A model generated the notes under the pieces. The model was not told where the DNA came from, ran no database searches, and worked only from the letters and a program-made list of their open reading frames with translations. The position numbers were made by a program, and so were the translations under genes. From Salinisphaera shabanensis E1L3A (GTDB lineage Bacteria; Pseudomonadota; Gammaproteobacteria; Nevskiales; Salinisphaeraceae), in the NCBI RefSeq assembly GCF_000215955.2, contig NZ_AFNV02000004.1, forward strand, positions 62,001 to 126,000: a DNA stretch of 64,000 nt, in the 5' to 3' direction. Below are positions 19,847 to 27,336 of the stretch, in pieces (the stretch's first letter is position 1; the number at the start of each line of letters is the position of its first letter).

Positions 19847-21013
19847 CTAACCTCGCTGGCCGGGCAGAATGCCCATGGTCTTGCAGATAATGCCGAGCAT
19901 GACTTCGTCCGCGCCGCCGCCGATCGACACCAGGCGCGTATCGCGAAACGCCCGTGCGACCTCGGCTTCCCACATATAACCCTGGCCGCCCCAATATTGC
20001 AGACAGGCATCGGTGACTTCGCGTACCAGCCGGCCCGTCTTGAGCTTGGCCATCGAGGCCAGCTGCAGCACGCCCTTGTCGTTGGGGTCGGCGATATAGC
20101 GTTCGCAGCAGCGATAGGTCAGCGAGCGCAGCGCCTCGATCTCGGTCTGCAGCTCCGCAAGACGAAAATGCACGACCTGGTTATGGAGGATCGGCATACC
20201 GAATGTCTGGCGGTCCGAGGTGTATTCGATCGTCGCCTGGACGATGTTCTCCAGCCCCTTGAGCGCCGAGGCGGCGGCGAAAATGCGTTCTTCCTGGAAC
20301 TGCTGCATCTGCATGGTGAAACCCATGCCTTCGTTGCCGATGCGATTACGCTGCGGCACCCGCACGTCGTCGAAGAACAGCTGCGCGGTATCCGACGACC
20401 ACATGCCGAGCTTGTGCAGCTTGCGGGCGCGCTCCACGCCGGGCGTATCCAGCGGCACGACGATCAACGACTTGTTCTTGTGGGCCGGCCCGTCCGAGGT
20501 GTTGGCCAGCAGGCAGATCCAGTCGGCCTTCATGCCGTTGGTGATCCACATCTTCGAGCCGTTGATGACGTAGTCGTCGCCCTCTTTTCTGGCGGTGGTT
20601 TTCAGCTGGGCCACGTCGGAGCCGGCCTGCGGCTCGGACACGCCGATCGCAGCCACCTGGTCGCCGGCGATGGCCGGGGCCAGAAACTCGCGACGCAGTG
20701 CGTCGCTGCCGTAGCGCGCCAGCGCGGGCGTGGCCATATCGGTTTGGACGCCGATGGCCATGGGTACGCCGCCACATTTGATACGGCCCAGTTCTTCGGC
20801 TGCGACCATGGCATAAGAGTAGTCGAGGCCCATGCCGCCATACGCCTCGGGTTTATGGATACCCAGCAGGCCGAGATCGCCCATCTTCTTGAACAGCGCG
20901 TGCGACGGGAACTGCTGGGCTTCTTCCCAAGCCTCGACGTAGGGATTGATCTCGCCATCGACGAAACGGGCGATGGTGTCGCGCAGGGCGTCGTGTTCGG
21001 TGGTGAATTGCAT
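19847..21013 (-). CDS. atuD: Citronellyl-CoA dehydrogenase-like acyl-CoA dehydrogenase
   Basis: This 388-residue FAD enzyme closely resembles my recollection of P. aeruginosa AtuD, which converts citronellyl-CoA to geranyl-CoA. Shared segments include LGLLGIHKPEAYGGMGLDYSY, CGGVPMAIGVQTDM, and the C-terminal VSIGGGADEVMLGIICK followed by MGILPG. The general family landmarks KMWITNG and QYWGGQGYMW are present. It is located between atuA and the carboxyltransferase gene, ten bases from the latter. Electrons would go to ETF and then to the quinone pool. Confidence 0.87.
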   Translation of the reverse strand: MQFTTEHDALRDTIARFVDGEINPYVEAWEEAQQFPSHALFKKMGDLGLLGIHKPEAYGGMGLDYSYAMVAAEELGRIKCGGVPMAIGVQTDMATPALARYGSDALRREFLAPAIAGDQVAAIGVSEPQAGSDVAQLKTTARKEGDDYVINGSKMWITNGMKADWICLLANTSDGPAHKNKSLIVVPLDTPGVERARKLHKLGMWSSDTAQLFFDDVRVPQRNRIGNEGMGFTMQMQQFQEERIFAAASALKGLENIVQATIEYTSDRQTFGMPILHNQVVHFRLAELQTEIEALRSLTYRCCERYIADPNDKGVLQLASMAKLKTGRLVREVTDACLQYWGGQGYMWEAEVARAFRDTRLVSIGGGADEVMLGIICKTMGILPGQRG

Positions 21014-21025
21014 GGTCGACTCTCG

Positions 21026-22822
21026 TTATTCGGTCTCGATTCGCGCCGCGATGTCCGGTGATACAGGCACCGGAAAATCGAGCAGTATCTGACCCAGGCA
21101 CTTGCCCTGGGCATCGGCACGCAGCGACGCGATGCCGCCGCCACCCAACACGCGGGTGAGCAGGAAATTCATCGAGTGCGTGCCCGGTAGTTCCCAGTGG
21201 CACACCTCGCCTTCGAGCACATGGGCAAACCAGGCGGCTACAGCCTCATCGGTGAGCGCGGCGCGCAGCCAGGGCAGATACGCCGGATCGCGGGCGATCA
21301 CACCGATATTGGCCGCATCGCCCTTGTCGCCACTGCGGGCGAGCGCCAGACGGATCAAGGGCACGCATACGCTGTTCTCCAGATCGGTCGCGCCGGCCGA
21401 GCCATGGGTTGGCGCCAGCCCGCGGGGATCGAAACCGCCGGCTGTAGCGACCGCGACTTCGCGGCGCGTGCCCTCGACATCCACCGCCACAGCGACGGCT
21501 TGTTTGGGCACGAAACAGGAATAAAGCCGTATGACCGGGCTCACACTCGGCCGCCCGCCGAAGAAACCGGTCACCCCCGGCACCATGCCGGTGGCAGCCT
21601 GTGCGAGTTCGCGGGTGAACAGGGTCAGCGCGTCTTTCGATTCGTGGCGCACGGAGAGTTTGAGCACCACCTCGCGGCTGTGCGCGGCCCCGGCATGGGC
21701 ATGCGCGCCGTACATGGCTTCTGTGCCGAGCACGGCTATATCGTGATCGACATAGGGCGCAAGACCTTTTTCCGAGAACTGTCGTTCGGTCTTGGCGAGG
21801 ATTGCGGCAGCGGCATGGCGGGCTTTGTCGCCGGCTTCGATACCGCCAACCACGAACACGGCGGTACAGCGATAGCCGTCCATATAGGTCGCCGAAATCT
21901 TGTAGTCGGCGTTGGGTGCCTGCCCACGCGCACCGGCGACCGCCACACGATTTTCACCCACCTGTTCCAGCGTCACGCCGGTGAAATCGCAGGCGACATC
22001 CGGCAGCAGATAGGCACGCGGATCGCCGATCTCGTAGAGCATCTGTTCGGCGACGGTATGGCAGCTCACCAGGCCGCCGGTGCCAGCCGGTTTGGTCACC
22101 ACGAAGGCGCCCTCACGCTCGACTTCGACGATAGGAAAACCCATGTCGGCATAGCCATCGGCCACGAGATGCCAGTCGGTGAAATTACCGCCGGTGCACT
22201 GGCAACCGCATTCGATGATATGGCCGGCCAGGCTGCCGGCCGCCAGACGGTCGTAGTCGTGCCAGCCCCAACCGAACTCATGCACGAGCGGGGCAAGTAC
22301 GACCGCGCTATCGACACAGCGGCCGGTGATCACGATATCGGCGCCGGCATCGAGTGCCGCGACAATACCGGGCGCGCCCAGGTACGCATTCATGCTGACC
22401 GGCGATTGCGGCGCGGCGCCCGCGCCGGCCATGGGTTCGATCGAGCCGGCCAGGCGATCGCGTTCGGGCATGAGGTCATCGCCGGTGACGATAGCGATCT
22501 TGAACTCGACGCCGGCTTCGGCTGCAGCAGCCGCCAGCGCATCACGACAGGCAGCCGGGTTGATACCGCCCGCATTGCTGATTACACGAATGCCTTGCTG
22601 CTTGATCCGGACAAGTACGGGCTTGAGCGCGTAAGCCACGAAATCCTCGGCATAGCCGGCGCCGGGATCACGCCGGCGTTTGGCTGCCAGAATCGACATG
22701 GTGATTTCCGACAGATAGTCGAAAACCAGGTAGTCGAGTTCGCCGTGTTCGACAAGCTGGGCGGCTGCGGTATTGGTATCACCCCAGAACGCCGACGCAC
22801 AGCCGATACGCACCGAATCCAC
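21026..22822 (-). CDS. atuA: AtuA-family protein (DUF1446 with C-terminal ferredoxin-like domain)
   Basis: AtuA is required for growth on acyclic terpenes in Pseudomonas, but its reaction is unknown. The 598-residue product starts with [13 protein letters not shown] and the DUF1446 core ([35 protein letters not shown]), and ends with the small C-terminal domain that begins near [22 protein letters not shown] place the start at a GTG (22822), because an AGGAGA site lies eight bases before it; the frame is open to 22891 but without a better signal. It is the first gene of the operon and the marker that separates an atu cluster from a leucine (liu) cluster. Confidence 0.87.
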   Translation of the reverse strand: MDSVRIGCASAFWGDTNTAAAQLVEHGELDYLVFDYLSEITMSILAAKRRRDPGAGYAEDFVAYALKPVLVRIKQQGIRVISNAGGINPAACRDALAAAAAEAGVEFKIAIVTGDDLMPERDRLAGSIEPMAGAGAAPQSPVSMNAYLGAPGIVAALDAGADIVITGRCVDSAVVLAPLVHEFGWGWHDYDRLAAGSLAGHIIECGCQCTGGNFTDWHLVADGYADMGFPIVEVEREGAFVVTKPAGTGGLVSCHTVAEQMLYEIGDPRAYLLPDVACDFTGVTLEQVGENRVAVAGARGQAPNADYKISATYMDGYRCTAVFVVGGIEAGDKARHAAAAILAKTERQFSEKGLAPYVDHDIAVLGTEAMYGAHAHAGAAHSREVVLKLSVRHESKDALTLFTRELAQAATGMVPGVTGFFGGRPSVSPVIRLYSCFVPKQAVAVAVDVEGTRREVAVATAGGFDPRGLAPTHGSAGATDLENSVCVPLIRLALARSGDKGDAANIGVIARDPAYLPWLRAALTDEAVAAWFAHVLEGEVCHWELPGTHSMNFLLTRVLGGGGIASLRADAQGKCLGQILLDFPVPVSPDIAARIETE

Positions 22823-23010
22823 GGTATGGGTCTCCTGCCGAAAGGCGGGCCGACGGTCACGAGCGATTTTTATGCCCGTGCCACGGCTCATTGGTTCTAA
22901 ACGACCTGTTTGAATGGAGATTGCAGCGCTCTCGATCTTAAGTCAAGTCGAGTGGCTCACCTTTGGGATGGTTACGTTAAACTGGCCTCCTGACCTTTTC
23001 AGGAAAGCCC
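22823..23010. promoter_or_regulatory. Divergent promoter region between atuA and tetR
   Basis: This 188-bp spacer separates the minus-strand atu operon from the plus-strand regulator, the usual place for shared operators. It contains CCGTG-C-CACGG (22876-22886), an imperfect TTCTAAAC/GTTTGAA repeat (22895-22914), and a CCTGA/TCAGG repeat (22989-23003) that touches the AGGAAAG ribosome-binding site of tetR. The core promoters could not be assigned with confidence. Confidence 0.5.
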
Positions 23011-23646
23011 ATGGCCCGCGCGAGTCCGGCCGCTGCCTACCATCGCCAGATCTCTGCCGAGAAGCGCGACGCTATTCTCGATGCCGCGCTCGAGTGTTTT
23101 CTCGAACGCGGCTTTGCCGGCACCAGCCTCAACCGCATCGCCAAGGCCGCCGATGTATCGACGGCCACGCTTTACCGGCATTTTCCGAGCAAGGACGAGC
23201 TGTTCGCCCAGATCATCGAGCGGCCGTTTCTCGACGGCTCGCCGGAATCGATCGAGACGCTGCCCTCGGGCGAACCCGAGCGCGTGCTCCACGACATTGC
23301 CGACCGTTACGCGCGGCTGATCCTCACGCCCTATTTCCATCCGCTGGTGCGGGCCTTGATCGCAGAAGCGATACGGCTGCCGCAGATGGGGCATGCGCTG
23401 GAGCAACGCGGCCACGGGCCGTTTCTGGCCGCGGTCAAAGGCTATTTCGAGCGCGAGCATCAGCTCGGCACACTGGCGGTGCCCGATGCCGGCCTGGCCG
23501 CCGAGCAATTTCTGGGCATGATCTCCAGCGTGGTGTTCTGGCCGCGCATGCTCAACGACGAGCGCCGCCCCTCGGCGGCCAAGGTACAACGCACCTGCGA
23601 TGCCGCGGTTGCCACGTTTCTGGCGCGATACGCCGCGCGCGAATAA
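23011..23646 (+). CDS. TetR/AcrR-family transcriptional regulator (AtuR candidate)
   Basis: This 211-residue protein has the N-terminal TetR helix-turn-helix: AILDAALECFLERGFAGTSL, then IAKAADVSTATLYRHFPSKDELF. The C-terminal two thirds is the variable ligand-binding helical domain. An AGGAAAG ribosome-binding site precedes the ATG. It is transcribed divergently from atuA, so it is a reasonable candidate for the AtuR-type repressor of the terpene operon with an acyl-CoA effector. It may also control the quinone oxidoreductase gene 190 bp downstream through the palindrome at 23754-23779. Confidence 0.85.
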   Translation: MARASPAAAYHRQISAEKRDAILDAALECFLERGFAGTSLNRIAKAADVSTATLYRHFPSKDELFAQIIERPFLDGSPESIETLPSGEPERVLHDIADRYARLILTPYFHPLVRALIAEAIRLPQMGHALEQRGHGPFLAAVKGYFEREHQLGTLAVPDAGLAAEQFLGMISSVVFWPRMLNDERRPSAAKVQRTCDAAVATFLARYAARE

Positions 23647-23753
23647 AGCGCGTCGCGGCGGCATCGCCGCCGGCGATTGCCACCCGGCCCGCCCGGCAGG
23701 CCCGATTTGTACGAATGCTTTCGAAAAGCGACGATCGGAAGCGCTTCAGGCAG

Positions 23754-23779
23754 AATGGACGAACGAACGTCCGTTCATT
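23754..23779. promoter_or_regulatory. TetR-type operator candidate
   Basis: An imperfect 26-bp palindrome in which 20 of 26 positions are symmetric; its core reads GAACGAACGTCCGTTC. The GAACGnnCGTTC-like form is typical of operators bound by TetR-family dimers. It lies 57 bp ahead of the quinone oxidoreductase ATG and just downstream of tetR. Confidence 0.55.
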
Positions 23780-23836
23780 GCTTCGCTGTAAAGCGGCGCT
23801 CGGTCCATACAGTCGTCAAAAAAAGAGGAGACCCCT

Positions 23837-24817
23837 ATGCGAGCATTGCTCTGCAAACAGTTCGGCCCGCCGGAAACACTGGTCGTCGAAGAACAGCCCA
23901 CGCCCGAAGTCGGCCCCAAGCAGGTACTCATCGACGTGCAGGCCGCGGCGGTGAACTTCCCCGACAGCCTGATCATCGAAGACAAGTACCAGCTCAAGCC
24001 GGAACTGCCCTTCTCGCCAGGCGGCGAACTCGCCGGCGTGGTCAACACCGTCGGGAACGAGGTCAAGCATCTCAAGGCCGGCGACAACGTGATCGCGTTT
24101 ACCGGCTATGGCGCCATGGCCGAACAGATCGCCACCGATGCCAACCGCGTGATCCCGATGCCTGACGGCGTGGATCATGTCACCGCCAGCGCGTTCGTGA
24201 TGACCTATGGCACCACCTATCACGCACTGGCCGATCGCGCGGCACTTAAGTCTGGCGAAACGCTGTTGGTGCTCGGTGCCGCCGGCGGCGTCGGCCTGGC
24301 CGCGATCGAGCTGGGCAAGGCGCTGGGCGCGCATGTGATCGCGGCGGCCTCCAGCGAAGAAAAACTGGCGGTCTGCCGCGAACACGGCGCAGACGAAACC
24401 ATCAACTACGTCGAAGAAGACCTCAAGGACGCGATCAAGGCCCGCACCGACGGGCGCGGTGTGGACGTGGTCTATGACCCGGTCGGCGGTGACATGACAG
24501 AAAAAGCCCTGCGTGGCACGGCCTGGCGCGGACGTCTGCTGGTGATCGGCTTCGCCGCCGGCGAGATCCCCAAGCCGCCGCTGAATCTCGCCCTGCTCAA
24601 GGGCTGCTCGATCGTAGGCGTGTTCTGGGGCTCGTTCACCCAGCGCGAACCGCAGGAAAACCAGAAACAGCTCAAGCAGATCTTCACTTGGCTGGCCGAA
24701 GGAAAGCTGCGCCCGCACGTCTCGGGCACCTACCCGCTCGAACGCGGCGGCGAAGCGATCACCGTGCTTGCCTCGCGCAAGGCAGCCGGCAAGCTGGTCA
24801 TCAAACCGCAGGAATAA
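23837..24817 (+). CDS. Zinc-independent MDR-type NADPH:quinone oxidoreductase
   Basis: This 326-residue protein belongs to the medium-chain dehydrogenase/reductase superfamily, quinone oxidoreductase branch, which reduces quinones or enones with NADPH in the cytoplasm. The N-terminal GroES-like domain lacks the zinc ligands of alcohol dehydrogenases. The cofactor site has LVLGAAGGVGLAAIELGKALGA. A strong AGAGGAGA ribosome-binding site precedes the ATG. Its position after tetR and a TetR-like palindrome suggests control by that regulator; a role in processing enoyl or carbonyl intermediates of terpene breakdown is possible but unproven. Confidence 0.88.
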   Translation: MRALLCKQFGPPETLVVEEQPTPEVGPKQVLIDVQAAAVNFPDSLIIEDKYQLKPELPFSPGGELAGVVNTVGNEVKHLKAGDNVIAFTGYGAMAEQIATDANRVIPMPDGVDHVTASAFVMTYGTTYHALADRAALKSGETLLVLGAAGGVGLAAIELGKALGAHVIAAASSEEKLAVCREHGADETINYVEEDLKDAIKARTDGRGVDVVYDPVGGDMTEKALRGTAWRGRLLVIGFAAGEIPKPPLNLALLKGCSIVGVFWGSFTQREPQENQKQLKQIFTWLAEGKLRPHVSGTYPLERGGEAITVLASRKAAGKLVIKPQE

Positions 24818-24904
24818 ACGGTTTCTGTGGCCCGGTCTGGTGGTGGCCGACCGGGCCGCACCGCGTTCGGCTAACGCGAATGAGATAACGACAACGCGGC
24901 GAGG

Positions 24905-24933
24905 CTGTCATTGAAACGACATCGCCGTGTCAT
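24905..24933 (+). promoter_or_regulatory. Pho-box-like direct repeats
   Basis: Three heptamers lie at an 11-bp period: CTGTCAT (24905-24911, a perfect match to the PhoB half-site), ACGACAT (24916-24922, four of seven) and GTGTCAT (24927-24933, six of seven), each separated by four bases. This is the geometry of PhoB-binding Pho boxes. The site lies about 85 bp before the glycosyltransferase ATG. A clear -10 element was not found. Confidence 0.55.
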
Positions 24934-24979
24934 CCTGGCGTTATCTGTGCAACCCACACTGCGCTCCAGTGCAAGCCTG

Positions 24980-24997
24980 TTGTCATGGTGATGACAA
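24980..24997. repeat. Perfect inverted repeat upstream of the sulfolipid genes
   Basis: TTGTCAT (24980-24986) and ATGACAA (24991-24997) form 7-bp arms around GGTG. The arm resembles a Pho half-site, so this could be an additional regulator site or a leader hairpin 20 bp ahead of the glycosyltransferase start. No T-run follows, so it is not a typical terminator. Confidence 0.5.
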
Positions 24998-25016
24998 GGC
25001 AGCAACGAGGAGACGC

Positions 25017-26063
25017 ATGCGTATCGCATTGCTCACCGACGCGTGGAAACCGCAGGTCAACGGTGTCGTCACCGCGCTGACCGCCCTGGTTCGCGAACTG
25101 GAAGTCGCCGGCCACGAAGTACAGGTCATCCATCCCGGGCTGTTCGTGACCGTGCCCTGCCCGACGTACGCCGAAATCCGGCTGGCGGCCGCACCGTTGC
25201 CCGGTGTCGCCCGTCGCTTGCAACGCTTCCAGCCCGACGCCGTACATATCGCCACCGAGGGCAGTGTGGGCCTGGCCGGCTGGCTTTACTGCCGCCTGCG
25301 GGGCTGGCGCTTCACCACCTCTTTCCATACCCGCTTTCCCGAGTACATCAATGCACGCTGGCCGATGGTGCCGGTGGGGCTGGGTTATCAGGTGCTCAAT
25401 CTGTTTCACCGGCGCAGCGTACGCACGATGGTGAGCACGCGCCCGCTGGCCGATTATCTGCAAGACCGTGGTTTTTCGCGCTTGGCCCTGTGGGGTCGCG
25501 GCGTCGACACCCGGCTGTTTCGGCCGGTCGAGCCCATGCCGCTCGATCTGCCCGGGCCGGTATTCATGTACTTCGGTCGCGTCGCACCGGAAAAGAACGT
25601 CGAGGCGTTTTTGCAGCTCGACCTGCCCGGCAGCAAGCTCGTGGTGGGCGACGGCCCGGCCCGTGCCGAACTGGAACGCCGCTATCCCGACGCCTGTTTC
25701 GTGGGCATGCACCTCGGCGAAGAATTGATTCGCCATATCTGTGTCGCCGACTGCATGGTCTTTCCCAGCAGGACCGACACGCTCGGGCTGGTCCTCATGG
25801 AAGCCATGGCCTGTGGTGTGCCGGTCGCGGCCTATCCGGTGACCGGCCCACTGCAGGTCGTCGAGCACGGCGTTACGGGCGTGCTCGACAACGACCTGCA
25901 GGCCGCCGCCCTGGCCGCGCTCGAACTCGACGGCGAAGCCGGCATCGCCTATGCCCGCGCCAACAGCTGGGCAGCCTCGGCTGCCCAGTTCGCCACCCAG
26001 CTGGCGCCGGCACGTCGCCCCAACCTGCGCTTTGCGCCCCCGGCATTGGAGAACGCACGATGA
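25017..26063 (+). CDS. GT4-family glycosyltransferase, candidate SqdX-like glycolipid synthase
   Basis: This 348-residue glycosyltransferase has the GT-B fold of family GT4. The N-terminus MRIALLTDAWKPQVNGV is typical of bacterial enzymes that glycosylate diacylglycerol. The C-terminal donor-binding half has YFGRVAPEKNVEAF, VGDGPARAELE and the E-x7-E region FPSRTDTLGLVLMEAMACG. The ATG at 25017 follows a GAGGAGA site and is preferred over the frame's upstream extension to 24927. It overlaps the UDP-sulfoquinovose synthase gene by four bases, so the simplest job is transfer of sulfoquinovose to diacylglycerol; transfer of another sugar cannot be excluded. Confidence 0.78.
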   Translation: MRIALLTDAWKPQVNGVVTALTALVRELEVAGHEVQVIHPGLFVTVPCPTYAEIRLAAAPLPGVARRLQRFQPDAVHIATEGSVGLAGWLYCRLRGWRFTTSFHTRFPEYINARWPMVPVGLGYQVLNLFHRRSVRTMVSTRPLADYLQDRGFSRLALWGRGVDTRLFRPVEPMPLDLPGPVFMYFGRVAPEKNVEAFLQLDLPGSKLVVGDGPARAELERRYPDACFVGMHLGEELIRHICVADCMVFPSRTDTLGLVLMEAMACGVPVAAYPVTGPLQVVEHGVTGVLDNDLQAAALAALELDGEAGIAYARANSWAASAAQFATQLAPARRPNLRFAPPALENAR

Positions 26064-27253
26064 AAGTCCTCATACTTGGCGGCGACGGTTTCTGTGGCTG
26101 GCCCACGGCATTGCATCTGTCGGTTCAAGGCCACGATGTCACCCTCATCGACAATCTGTCGCGTCGGCATATCGATAACGAACTGGGGGTGAGTTCGCTC
26201 ACGCCGATCTCGCCTCTCGATATCCGGCTGGCGGCCTGGAAAGATCTGACCGGGCGCACGATTGCCGCGCTGCATATGGATGTGGCGCGCGAGTATGACC
26301 GCCTGGAAGCAACTATCGAGCGTCTCGCCCCGGATGCCATCGTGCACTTCGCCGAACAGCGCTCGGCGCCCTATTCCATGAAGCATGCACGGGCCAAGCG
26401 TTACACCGTCGAAAACAATCTCGCGGCGACCCAGAACGTGCTCTGCGCGATGGTCGAAACCGGCATCGACGCGCATCTGGTGCACCTGGGCACCATGGGC
26501 GTGTACGGCTACGGCGGCGGCCTGCGTATCCCCGAGGGCTATCTGACGGTCGAAGTCGACGACAGCGACGGCGCGCGTACCCAGCGCGAGATCCTGTTTC
26601 CGCCGGATCCGGGCAGCATCTACCACATGACCAAGACGCAGGATCAGCTGCTGTTCTATTTCTATAACAAGAACGACGGCTTGCGGATTACCGATCTGCA
26701 CCAGGGCGTGGTCTGGGGCACCCAGACTCGCGAGACGCGTCTGGACGAGCGCCTGATCAACCGCTTCGACTACGACGGCGATTACGGCACGGTGCTCAAT
26801 CGTTTCCTGATGCAGGCGGCGGTCGGCCACGATCTGACCGTACACGGCAGCGGCGGCCAGACCCGTGCATTCATCCATATTCAGGACACGGTGCGCTGTA
26901 TCGAGATGGCGATCGGCAACGCGCCGGCGGCCGGCGAGCGCGTGCGTATCTACAATCAGATGACCGAGACCTGGCGGGTCGGGGAGCTGGCCAAACTCGT
27001 CGCTCGCATGACCGGCGCGAACATCGCCAACCTGCCCAACCCCCGTCGCGAGGCGCCCGAAAACGATCTGTGCGTGGACAACGCCTGCCTGCTCGATCTC
27101 GGGCTCGACCCAACCACGCTGCGCGACAATCTGCTCAGTGAGATCATCGATGTAGCCCAGCTTTACGCCCATCGCTGCGATGAAAGCCGGATCCTGTCCA
27201 CGTCGCCGTGGGTACGACCACGTCCGAGCCACGCAGAGGCGATTGCATCCTGA
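26060..27253 (+). CDS. sqdB: UDP-sulfoquinovose synthase (SQD1/SqdB)
   Basis: This 397-residue enzyme makes UDP-sulfoquinovose from UDP-glucose and sulfite, the head-group donor of the sulfolipid SQDG. It is an extended short-chain dehydrogenase with an NAD motif GGDGFCG and the family-specific segments ELGVSSLTPISP, HFAEQRSAPYSM, HLGTMGVYG, the catalytic YHMTK and TDLHQGVVWGTQT. The length equals that of plant and cyanobacterial SQD1 proteins. The start at 26060 overlaps the glycosyltransferase stop (ATGA); the frame is open further upstream but only as shadow of that gene. Confidence 0.9.
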   Translation: MKVLILGGDGFCGWPTALHLSVQGHDVTLIDNLSRRHIDNELGVSSLTPISPLDIRLAAWKDLTGRTIAALHMDVAREYDRLEATIERLAPDAIVHFAEQRSAPYSMKHARAKRYTVENNLAATQNVLCAMVETGIDAHLVHLGTMGVYGYGGGLRIPEGYLTVEVDDSDGARTQREILFPPDPGSIYHMTKTQDQLLFYFYNKNDGLRITDLHQGVVWGTQTRETRLDERLINRFDYDGDYGTVLNRFLMQAAVGHDLTVHGSGGQTRAFIHIQDTVRCIEMAIGNAPAAGERVRIYNQMTETWRVGELAKLVARMTGANIANLPNPRREAPENDLCVDNACLLDLGLDPTTLRDNLLSEIIDVAQLYAHRCDESRILSTSPWVRPRPSHAEAIAS

Positions 27254-27277
27254 TTGCGCAAGACGGATTGCGTTCAA

Positions 27278-27305
27278 TTGAGTTGCGCGACAGCTGACCT
27301 ATAAT
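27278..27305 (+). promoter_or_regulatory. Sigma-70-type promoter
   Basis: TTGAGT (27278-27283) and a perfect TATAAT (27300-27305) are separated by 16 bp. It drives the membrane-protein gene at 27337, giving a short leader of roughly 25 bases. Confidence 0.65.
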
Positions 27306-27306
27306 T

Positions 27307-27325
27307 CGGGTTCGTCTCGAACCCG
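27307..27325 (+). repeat. Perfect inverted repeat at the predicted transcription start
   Basis: CGGGTTCG (27307-27314) and CGAACCCG (27318-27325) flank TCT. It begins directly after the -10 box, so it may be an operator or a hairpin at the very 5' end of the mRNA. Confidence 0.6.
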
Positions 27326-27336
27326 GTACGCCGCCT

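Noticed and set aside
14245-22822. Leucine/isovalerate (liu) operon as the identity of the carboxylase cluster
   Set aside because: AtuA is encoded first, HMG-CoA lyase (liuE) is absent, and the beta subunit has glycine at the pocket position where methylcrotonyl-CoA carboxylases have phenylalanine.
21197-22900. Long plus-strand frame (567 codons) opposite atuA
   Set aside because: It mirrors the atuA coding sequence and has no domain features; it is a shadow of the codon bias of the real gene.
25043-26059. N-terminal extension of the UDP-sulfoquinovose synthase
   Set aside because: The frame is open far upstream but lies inside the glycosyltransferase gene, and the family N-terminus begins at the ATG at 26060.
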